Assembly (NCBI GenBank): GCA_964630665.1 | Contig: CAZVVN010000001.1 | Coordinates: 1-64,000 of the forward strand | Direction of reading: 5' to 3' | Source of the DNA: UBA9619 sp964630665 | Lineage (GTDB): Bacteria > Pseudomonadota > Gammaproteobacteria > Arenicellales > UBA868 | Length of the DNA stretch: 64,000 nucleotides | In this document: piece by piece, positions 54,381 to 61,528 of the stretch | Position numbering within the stretch: position 1 is the stretch's first letter | Layout: every line of letters begins with the position of its first letter | Position numbers and translations under genes: made by a program | The notes under the pieces: generated by a model | Told to the model about the DNA's origin: nothing | What the model saw: only the letters and a program-made list of their open reading frames with translations | The model's database searches: none

Positions 54381-55328
54381 ATGAGGCTAGCCATTCTGGA
54401 TGACTACCAGGGGGTTGCCCTGCACTCAGCCGACTGGTCAGCAGTCCAGCGGCTGGTTGATATTTCGGTCTTCCGTACTCACCTGGGTGACGTTGATGCG
54501 GCCGCAACGGCACTCAGGGAATTTGAAATCCTAGTTGCCATGCGGGAGCGAACCCCGTTCCCCCGGCAACTGCTCGAACGACTACCCAGTCTGCGCCTGC
54601 TGGTGACGACGGGAATGCGTAATCTCGCGATCGACACCGTAGCGGCTCGTGAACTCGGTATCGATGTGTGCGGCACAGCGATGCTCGGTTATCCCGCCGC
54701 CGAGCACACCTGGGCACTGATCCTGGCGCTGGTCAAGCAGGTTTCGGCAGAGGACCGGGTCATGCACCAGGGTGGCTGGCAGTGTGGCCTGTCGACGGGT
54801 CTGCAGAACAACACGCTGGGAATTGTTGGCCTGGGTAAGTTGGGCGCCCAGGTGGCCAAGGTCGGGCTGGCTTTTGGAATGAAGGTGCAGGCCTGGAGCG
54901 CCAACCTCACCTTGGAGCGCTGTGCCGAGTGCGGTGTGGTCAAGGTTGAACTCAATGAACTGCTGTCTACATCCGATATTGTCACGGTCCACCTGGTTTT
55001 GTCGGATCGGACCCGGGGTCTTATCGGTACCGATGAACTTGCCCAGATGAAATCCACGGCCTACCTGGTGAATACGGCCAGGGGCCCGATCGTTCAGGAA
55101 ACGGCACTGATCGCGGCACTGCAAAACGGCACGATTGCCGGCGCCGGGCTGGATGTGTACGACAACGAACCGCTGCCCCCGGACCATCCGTTGCGCAGTC
55201 TGGGCAACGCCGTGCTGACCGGGCACACCGGCTATGTCATGCGGGAAAACTATGCCAGAGGTTACAGTGGAACTGTCGAGAACGTGGTTGCCTGGTTAAA
55301 CGATAGCCCAGTCCGGTTGCTTAACTGA
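54381..55328 (+). CDS. D-2-hydroxyacid dehydrogenase family protein
   Basis: NAD-dependent oxidoreductase for 2-hydroxy/2-oxo acids, 315 residues. Rossmann motif GIVGLGKLGAQVAKVGLAFG (about 142-161). The catalytic triad is Arg in VNTARGPIV (about 234), Glu in DVYDNEPLPP (about 263) and His in LTGHTGYVM (about 283). The residues after the GxGxxG motif (AWSANL) suggest neither NAD nor NADP preference firmly. It follows the importer after 111 bases and may act on a hydroxyacid released from its substrate. Confidence 0.9.
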   Translation: MRLAILDDYQGVALHSADWSAVQRLVDISVFRTHLGDVDAAATALREFEILVAMRERTPFPRQLLERLPSLRLLVTTGMRNLAIDTVAARELGIDVCGTAMLGYPAAEHTWALILALVKQVSAEDRVMHQGGWQCGLSTGLQNNTLGIVGLGKLGAQVAKVGLAFGMKVQAWSANLTLERCAECGVVKVELNELLSTSDIVTVHLVLSDRTRGLIGTDELAQMKSTAYLVNTARGPIVQETALIAALQNGTIAGAGLDVYDNEPLPPDHPLRSLGNAVLTGHTGYVMRENYARGYSGTVENVVAWLNDSPVRLLN

Positions 55329-55361
55329 CTTCCAAAATTTGAATTAAAGCTGAGATTGCCC

Positions 55362-56078
55362 ATGCCCTGGCGGAATGAGTTGAAAGCAGTCACTTTCGAT
55401 GTCTTCGGCACAGTGGTGGACTGGCGGAGCAGCATTGCTCGGGAAGTAGACCTTCTCGCTGAGGCCAAAGGGCTTTCGGTCGATGGCGCGGAATTTGCCA
55501 GTGCCTGGCGGGCTTTGTACCAGCCCGCGATGTCTAGGGTGCGTACCGGTGAGTTGCCGTTTACACCGCTAGATGTGCTGCATCGTATGAACCTTGACGA
55601 GGTTCTGGGTCAGTTCGGTATAGAGGGGTTGTCTGAACCGGAAAAGCAGCATCTGAATAGGGCATGGCACCGGCTCCACCCCTGGCCGGATGTACTAGAT
55701 GGTCTGACCCGGATCAAGTCCAAGTTTATCATCGGTACACTGTCAAACGGTAACGTGTCGCTGATCGTCAACATGGCCAAGCACGCCGGTCTGCCGTGGG
55801 ATGTTGTACTCGGGGCGGAGATTGTCGGTCACTACAAGCCGCAGCCGGAGGCTTACCTCAAGTCGGCCGCAGTGCTCGACCTGAAGCCCACCCAGTGCAT
55901 GCTGGTTGCTGCCCACAACAGTGACCTGCTAGCAGCCGCAGAATGCGGCTTCAGAACTGGTTTTGTTCCCCGCCCTGTGGAATACGGCCCTGATCAGATC
56001 TCCGACCAATCGGCCGAAAGCGAATTCGACATTGTGGCAGAGGACTTTGTGGATCTGGCTGCCCGGCTCGGTTGTTAA
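55362..56078 (+). CDS. Haloacid dehalogenase type II family hydrolase
   Basis: 238 residues from ATG 55362; a TTG six bases earlier is a weaker choice. The nucleophile Asp is in TFDVFGTVVDW (about 12), the phosphate/halide-loop Ser in GTLSNGNVSL (about 126) and the Lys in GHYKPQPEAY (about 160). The last acid motif is VAAHNSDLLAA, with Asn-Ser-Asp. This pattern is of L-2-haloacid dehalogenases (HAD type II), which turn L-2-haloacids into D-2-hydroxyacids. The neighbouring D-2-hydroxyacid dehydrogenase would fit such a product. Many relatives have other substrates. Confidence 0.85.
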   Translation: MPWRNELKAVTFDVFGTVVDWRSSIAREVDLLAEAKGLSVDGAEFASAWRALYQPAMSRVRTGELPFTPLDVLHRMNLDEVLGQFGIEGLSEPEKQHLNRAWHRLHPWPDVLDGLTRIKSKFIIGTLSNGNVSLIVNMAKHAGLPWDVVLGAEIVGHYKPQPEAYLKSAAVLDLKPTQCMLVAAHNSDLLAAAECGFRTGFVPRPVEYGPDQISDQSAESEFDIVAEDFVDLAARLGC

Positions 56079-56111
56079 CGGCGGCGATATGACCACACGA
56101 TTCGGCGCCTA

Positions 56112-56486
56112 CTAACTGCCAGAATTGTCGTCCTGTGAATCAGGCCAGCGGGCCAGAAAGGCCTCAATGGCCTCACAGGCTGGTCGTCCAGCCTCCCCGA
56201 GCACCTTGGCCTTGAGAAAAATGATCGCAAGTGTTGCGGCGCTGAGACCCGCCTGATCATTGCTTTTTCGGGCACTGCGGTGAGCCTCTCGCAGCCACCG
56301 GGGTGCTTTCTTCGGATCCGCACCACCGCTGATTTCGGCCCGTGTCCTTTCGATGTGTTTGTCGGTCAGTGCGGTGATCTTGCGCAGGTGGTGATCGGCA
56401 TAGGCCGCCTCGTCCGAGCGAATGATGGTGTTCGTGTCACGGATGATCTGGAGCGCTTGCCCTTTTCTGCCAAAGAAGTTCAGCAT
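56112..56486 (-). CDS. Conserved-looking small hypothetical protein
   Basis: 124 residues, mainly helical and soluble, with many Lys, Arg, Asp and Ala. Visible segments: MLNFFGRKGQALQIIRDTNT, then ADHHLRKITALTDKHIERT and WLREAHRSARKSNDQAG. It has no signal peptide or membrane span. It is convergent with the HAD gene. I do not recognise the family and assign no role. Codon use and composition resemble its neighbours, so it is probably a real gene. Confidence 0.6.
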   Translation of the reverse strand: MLNFFGRKGQALQIIRDTNTIIRSDEAAYADHHLRKITALTDKHIERTRAEISGGADPKKAPRWLREAHRSARKSNDQAGLSAATLAIIFLKAKVLGEAGRPACEAIEAFLARWPDSQDDNSGS

Positions 56487-56622
56487 CGGGGGTCTTTCTT
56501 CCTGGCTCTTTGTATAAGCACCGAATACATCAGGTTGTTCGACTCAAGGGTATTTCTGCATGCTCATGGTATAACCTGATCCAGAGGATAGCTGGAATCC
56601 GGACTACAGGAACCGCTCAGCG

Positions 56623-57243
56623 TCAGGTCAACCCGATCATAACGTTGTTCTGGAAGGCGGGCCTTTCAGTCAACAGCTGGTACCACCGGGCAAGGTCCGG
56701 CATGTCCTTGCGCTCGATGTTGAGATTGAACCAGCGGTAGGCCATGATACCCAGCGGAATATCAGCCATAGAGAAATCCTCGCCGCCGACGAACGCGACA
56801 GCCGACAGTCGGGTATCCAGTATGCTCAATACGTTTTCCAGTCGATCGCGGCCGGCCGAGATGACCTCAGCGTCACGGTCTTCCGGGGCAGTTCGGACAA
56901 GCCCCCAGAAAACGGGAAAAATTGCTGGTCCGACGACGGTTTGCTGCCAGTCCATCCACTGCTCGGCCACGGCAAGTCGAACCGGGTCGTCAGGCAATAG
57001 ATCGTTGGGCGTGTGTTTACGTACAAGGTATCTGACGATCACGTTCGATTCCCAGAGCACAATGTCGTCGTCTATCACGGTAGGTACTACCCCGTTAGGA
57101 TTCATCGCCAGGTACTGCGGCTCGCGGTTACCGCCGAACGGTCCACCGATGTCGTCACGTTCGTAGGACAGACCTAGTTCGTCACACGCCCACAACACCT
57201 TCTGAACGTTGGAGGAATTGTTTCGACCAAGAATTTTCAGCAT
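56623..57243 (-). CDS. Glutathione S-transferase family protein
   Basis: 206 residues from ATG 57243, placed about 10 bases after GGAGGTT; a start 33 bases earlier is possible. The N-terminal thioredoxin-fold domain has the glutathione site SSNVQKVLWACDELGLSYE (about 9-27, Ser as likely catalytic residue) and NPNGVVPTVIDDD with ESNVIVRYL (about 55-75). The C-terminal all-helical domain has ADIPLGIMAYRWFNL. Substrate unknown. It lies alone between a hypothetical gene and the MFS gene. Confidence 0.88.
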   Translation of the reverse strand: MLKILGRNNSSNVQKVLWACDELGLSYERDDIGGPFGGNREPQYLAMNPNGVVPTVIDDDIVLWESNVIVRYLVRKHTPNDLLPDDPVRLAVAEQWMDWQQTVVGPAIFPVFWGLVRTAPEDRDAEVISAGRDRLENVLSILDTRLSAVAFVGGEDFSMADIPLGIMAYRWFNLNIERKDMPDLARWYQLLTERPAFQNNVMIGLT

Positions 57244-57353
57244 CCGAGAGTTAACCTCCATCGCTGGTGAGCCCACATCAATTGAAATGAAGTTGTTCTG
57301 GTTGCTTCAACTGATGCAGACACGATTATAGCGGTGCTGTTGCTACAAATGGT

Positions 57354-58580
57354 TCAGGATTCGGGCCGACCTTTTTCCGAGGGTAGCCAATAGACAATCA
57401 GGTTCGCGAGAAGAATCGTACCAGCCAGGCAATAGAACACCACAGGCAGCCCGTAGCGATCAGCGACCAGTCCACCGAGCGGCATCATGATGGTGGTCAA
57501 AAGCGCTTGGGTGCCGAAGAGGATGCTGGTGGCGCTGCCGGCGATGTTGGGTGGTGAGAGGTCCATCATCCAGCTGTGAATAACGGGTCGGACCGCAAAC
57601 AGGGCAAAACCGAGCAGCGAAACGGTGGCGACTAGAAACAGATCATTTTGAGTCAAGGTGATCGCGGCAATGACGATTGTAGTGACGCTCAGGCCGGCGA
57701 GGACCACCGGTCGTCGACCGGCCCGGTCCGACCACGCTCCCGCAACTGGAGATGCCAGAAGCCCACCAGCCTGCAGGGCGGTCATCGTTATACCCAGCCA
57801 CAATGGCCCCGAGTCCAGTTCGTTGACGAGGTAAAGGGGTAGGAAGACATACAGCCCGTTCTGGGCGATGTTGCGCATGCCGGACATCACGCAAAGAGCA
57901 AGGACCGTCCTGTCCCGGGCGATCCGCCCCACCTGAGACAGGTAATCTCGGATACCGCTGTGCTTGTCTCGAGGCTGGCCCGTTTTGTCAACGGATTGGC
58001 GTAGAAACAGGATCAGAATCACGGCGATGGCGAAGACCGGAAGTGCGCCGGTCAACGCGGTGCCCTGCCAGGTGAGCACCAACAGCAGCGCACCCGCAGC
58101 CAGAGGTGCCAGGGTGTCCCCCAGGTTGGCACAAAGGGCGTGCACGGACAATGCATAACCCCGGTTCTGCGGGTAATGTTCTGACAGATAAGCGATGGCT
58201 GGCGGGTGCCAGAGATTGTTGGATGCCCCAAGCAGAACCACCAGGCCGGTCAGGACCAGGAACTGGTGTGTGAGGCCAAACCCCAGCAAGGCACCGCCGC
58301 CAATCAGCAGCGATATGACCTGGTAGACGATCCGCCGGCCCGTGATATCGACTGCGAATCCGCTGCCGAAATTGGCGGCCAGGGCACTGAGGTGAAAGAC
58401 CGAAACCAGGAAACCCGTATCGGTGTAGGACAGGCCGATGTCGCGAGCGATAAAAGGCAGCAGTAAATAGAAGAATGCAGCGATCCAGTGGGTCGTGCCG
58501 TGCCCAAGCCCGACCAGAAAGGCCGGCCCCTGTCTCGCCCAAGGCACACCGGTGAGTCGTCCAACAGATTCGATTAACAC
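57354..58580 (-). CDS. Major facilitator superfamily transporter
   Basis: 408 residues with about 12 predicted membrane helices. Distinct ones are AAFFYLLLPFIARDIG, GLVVLLGASNNLWHPPAIAY and FLVATVSLLGFALFAVRPVI. The loop-2/3 signature has the form DITGRRIVYQVISL and its repeat AWSDRAGRRPVVLAG. The start is GTG. Secondary carriers of this shape export drugs or move small organic compounds; the substrate cannot be read. It is divergent from the CoA-transferase gene (177 bases between the starts). Confidence 0.86.
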   Translation of the reverse strand: MLIESVGRLTGVPWARQGPAFLVGLGHGTTHWIAAFFYLLLPFIARDIGLSYTDTGFLVSVFHLSALAANFGSGFAVDITGRRIVYQVISLLIGGGALLGFGLTHQFLVLTGLVVLLGASNNLWHPPAIAYLSEHYPQNRGYALSVHALCANLGDTLAPLAAGALLLVLTWQGTALTGALPVFAIAVILILFLRQSVDKTGQPRDKHSGIRDYLSQVGRIARDRTVLALCVMSGMRNIAQNGLYVFLPLYLVNELDSGPLWLGITMTALQAGGLLASPVAGAWSDRAGRRPVVLAGLSVTTIVIAAITLTQNDLFLVATVSLLGFALFAVRPVIHSWMMDLSPPNIAGSATSILFGTQALLTTIMMPLGGLVADRYGLPVVFYCLAGTILLANLIVYWLPSEKGRPES

Positions 58581-58757
58581 TAATTCCCCCTAATAATCTG
58601 CCGTGACCTTAACCTTGGCGTTTTGGTTATACAACCCTGGATGCCAAGGTGTTACCCGCGACGGCGGTTGTCTTTTAGGGCACAATTATCAGTGAATCAA
58701 TTCTTGTATGGGCGGTCTAGTGCAACTCGTGCACCGCTGCCTACAGGAGGGAGCGAC

Positions 58758-59951
58758 ATGATGCAACAAATAACTGGGATGCCGCTGGCGCGGTTCACCG
58801 TACTGGACATCACCCGTGTTCGATCGGGACCGACCGCGGTCCGCCAACTGGCCGACTGGGGTGCCAACGTTATCAAGATCGAATCGCCGGCGCATTTGAA
58901 TACTGAGAGAGGGATGGGTGGTGCCCGGCACGGCCCTGATTTTCAGAACATCCATCGCAACAAGCGGGGTATGACTCTGAATCTCAAGAACCCAGAGGGG
59001 CATGCTGTGTTGATGCGGATGGTAGAGCAGGCAGACGTCATCGTTGAGAACTTTCGACCCGATGTGAAAAATCGGCTGGGCATTGATTACGCATCCCTCG
59101 CGAAGAAAAATCCCGGTATCGTCCTAGCCAGTATCTCCGGATTCGGCCAAGACGGCCCGTACGCCAGTCGGCCCGGGTTTGATCAGGTCGCCCAGGGTAT
59201 GGGTGGGTTGATGTCCATCACTGGACTACCCGGCCAGGGGCCGGTGCGGGTCGGTGTGCCCATCGCCGACCTGGCCGCCGGCATGTATACTGCCATCGGT
59301 ATTCTCATTGCACTGCTGCACAGAGAGGAAACAGGCCGGGGACAGTGGGTTCACACCTCGCTGCTGGAAGCCCAGATTGCCATGCTGGATTTTCAGGCGG
59401 CACGATGGCTGATCGGAAGCCAGGTGCCGCCCCAAGCCGGTAACAACCATCCCACCAGCACACCGACCGGTGTGTTCGAGACTGCCGACGGACATATCAA
59501 TATCGCCTCGGCGGGTGAAACCATGTGGCAGAGGCTCTGCGCTGTGCTGAATGCGCAAGCATTGCTCGAAAATCCTGACTATGCGACCGAGAAGTCCCGG
59601 TTGGAGCATCGGGATGATCTGAACACTGACCTTGCCAGCTATCTTCGGCATCGAACCAGCCAGGAGTGGATCGATGCCCTGAACGATGCCGGTGTCCCTT
59701 GCGGTCCGATCTACGCGATTGACGAAGTGTTTGCTGATCCCCAGGTGGCCCACATTGGTATGGCACAACCAGTTCAGCACCCTGACCTGGGAAATATCCG
59801 CGTTGTCAAGAACGCCGTCAACATGAGTGGCGCACCCTTATGCTCTTACCGACCAACACCTGAGCGGGGTGAGCACACCGACACCGTGCTTACCGAGTTC
59901 GGTTACAGTGATCAAGAGATCGAAGAATTGCGGGAGGCTGGAGCTGTCTGA
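58758..59951 (+). CDS. Type III CoA-transferase (CaiB/BaiF family)
   Basis: 397 residues from ATG 58758 after AGGAGGGAGCG; a second ATG follows directly, and a longer frame back to 58623 lacks a ribosome site. LPLARFTVLDITRVRSGPTAV-like start (family: VLDLTRVLAGP), then DWGANVIKIESP and NKRGMTLNLKNPEG (about 72-85). The catalytic Asp of the family is probably in GFDQVAQGMGGLMSI (Asp about 139). It transfers CoA between carboxylic acids. It is convergent with a MaoC-type gene; together they could activate and hydrate an organic acid. Confidence 0.9.
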   Translation: MMQQITGMPLARFTVLDITRVRSGPTAVRQLADWGANVIKIESPAHLNTERGMGGARHGPDFQNIHRNKRGMTLNLKNPEGHAVLMRMVEQADVIVENFRPDVKNRLGIDYASLAKKNPGIVLASISGFGQDGPYASRPGFDQVAQGMGGLMSITGLPGQGPVRVGVPIADLAAGMYTAIGILIALLHREETGRGQWVHTSLLEAQIAMLDFQAARWLIGSQVPPQAGNNHPTSTPTGVFETADGHINIASAGETMWQRLCAVLNAQALLENPDYATEKSRLEHRDDLNTDLASYLRHRTSQEWIDALNDAGVPCGPIYAIDEVFADPQVAHIGMAQPVQHPDLGNIRVVKNAVNMSGAPLCSYRPTPERGEHTDTVLTEFGYSDQEIEELREAGAV

Positions 59952-59962
59952 GTCGGTCTGAA

Positions 59963-60442
59963 TCAGATCGGTCGCTTCCTGATCAAGTAACGCTGAGTAC
60001 CCTCGAACACCAGTGAGTCTTCTTGGTTGTGAATGGTGGCCCGCATTGTGATCACTCCAGTGGTGGTCTGCTCCGTGAGATCGGTGATCTCCAACAAGGG
60101 GTACAAGGTGTTGCCGCGGTATACCGGTAGCAGAAACCTACCGGTCGCCTCGATCATGCCGATGAGTGAGTCGGCGACTTCACTCGGGAACCTGCCGGCG
60201 CCGGCAGCGGTCTGGATCATGACTTGCAGGCCATGAGCCAGAAGGTCATCGTGACCACGCTGCCGGCAGTACTCGACGTCGTAGTGAATCGGGTCGTTGT
60301 CACCTGAGGCGGCCTGGAACATCGCGAACAGGCCGCTGGTTTGCGTGCGTGACGGAATGATGTACTGCTCGCCGATTACAAAGTCCTCGAAATACTTTGA
60401 AGGTGGTAGCTCTCTTGGGCCACGTTGTCTGGTGTCGTTCAT
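59963..60442 (-). CDS. MaoC-type (R)-hydratase/dehydratase family protein
   Basis: 159 residues, single hot-dog domain. KYFEDFVIGEQYIIPSRTQT leads into the hydratase-2 motif ASGDNDPIHYDVEYC (about 45-59) with Asp and His as catalytic residues, and LLAHGLQVMIQTAAGAG. Acts on unsaturated acyl-CoA thioesters, often mesaconyl- or enoyl-CoA. It faces the CaiB-type CoA-transferase tail to tail, 11 bases apart. Confidence 0.9.
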   Translation of the reverse strand: MNDTRQRGPRELPPSKYFEDFVIGEQYIIPSRTQTSGLFAMFQAASGDNDPIHYDVEYCRQRGHDDLLAHGLQVMIQTAAGAGRFPSEVADSLIGMIEATGRFLLPVYRGNTLYPLLEITDLTEQTTTGVITMRATIHNQEDSLVFEGTQRYLIRKRPI

Positions 60443-60588
60443 TACCGCTCTCCGGAGATCGCTGGTTCCGAGGATGACTATACAGTGCCTTTAGGTCCCT
60501 TGACGATCTGTCCCGAGAGGACCGGCGTGTTCAAGAAGCACTGTCTATGGCCAGGCTGCAAGAGCTTTCTGGCGGTTGAATGATGCAG

Positions 60589-61470
60589 TCAGTTCGCGCT
60601 TGCGATCATGATGACACCCGGAACGACCAGCAGCATCGTGATAATGATCCGAAAAGTGAAAGTCTCGCGCCGGAAAACAAAGTACCCGAGGAGGAAACTC
60701 AATACCGGCGATACGGCGACAATGGGTACCACGCTCACCACGGTGCCGGTCTGGAGGGCGGTATTGAGAGACCATATAGACACCCCGTTGATAAGGCCGC
60801 CAAGAAAGAACCACAGCAGTCCTGGAGCCCATCTGATATGAGTAAAGAAGCGGTCGGATTTGCCTGTGCCTGCGATCAATGCAACTCCCAGTGAGACTGT
60901 GTACCCAACCAGGCCGGCGAACAGAGGGTCAGGCACGACGTTCAGCCCCAGCTTGGTGAGCGCGTGGGCCAGTGCCCGCAACACCGCTGCACCGATTGGC
61001 AGTCCCAGCGCCCAGACCGGCCAGGATGACGGCGTATTCCCACGGTAGGTGAGAATGACGATGCCAGACACGATTGCGACAGTTCCCACAAGTAGAGCCG
61101 GTGTCATGGATTCGCCCAGGATCAGGACTGCAAACAGTGCCCCGAAAAGCGGTGCGGTCGATGCCAGAGTGCTCGACAGCGTTGGACCCAGATGACGGAT
61201 GCCAGCAAGGGCGAGGTTAGCCGAAAGAAACGGCCTGAACAGCCCGATCACTATGAACAGCACCACAGCCGATGTCAGCCAGTAGCTGCGTTGAAGAAAC
61301 CAAGGCGACAGCGACCAATAGAAGACGGCCGATGCAAAAATTGAAATCAGCGTGCCCGTCCGGCTGTCGACGTGTTTGAGTCCGAGATTGTGGACCTGGA
61401 CCCCAACGGCAAAGAGCAGAGCCGAGCACAGGGCCAGAGCAGCCGGTGAGAGAAAAATATTCTGTGTCAC
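60589..61470 (-). CDS. EamA/DMT-superfamily transporter
   Basis: 293 residues with about ten membrane helices in two EamA repeats. The N-terminal repeat has ALALCSALLFAVGVQVHNLG and TLASTAPLFGALFAVLILGE. The C-terminal one has GLLWFFLGGLINGVSIWSLN and VPIVAVSPVLSFLLGYFVF. These carriers often export metabolites or amino acids. No substrate is inferred. The 146-base gap before the MaoC gene shows nothing recognisable. Confidence 0.88.
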   Translation of the reverse strand: MTQNIFLSPAALALCSALLFAVGVQVHNLGLKHVDSRTGTLISIFASAVFYWSLSPWFLQRSYWLTSAVVLFIVIGLFRPFLSANLALAGIRHLGPTLSSTLASTAPLFGALFAVLILGESMTPALLVGTVAIVSGIVILTYRGNTPSSWPVWALGLPIGAAVLRALAHALTKLGLNVVPDPLFAGLVGYTVSLGVALIAGTGKSDRFFTHIRWAPGLLWFFLGGLINGVSIWSLNTALQTGTVVSVVPIVAVSPVLSFLLGYFVFRRETFTFRIIITMLLVVPGVIMIASAN

Positions 61471-61528
61471 ACCCTGATCAGGCGTACTCAGCGATCGTAA
61501 GTTCGCTCATGGGGATGAGCAGGTGTTG

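Noticed and set aside
54582..55226. Minus-strand frame of 214 residues inside the hydroxyacid dehydrogenase
   Set aside because: Antisense to a gene with an intact catalytic triad; no family features.
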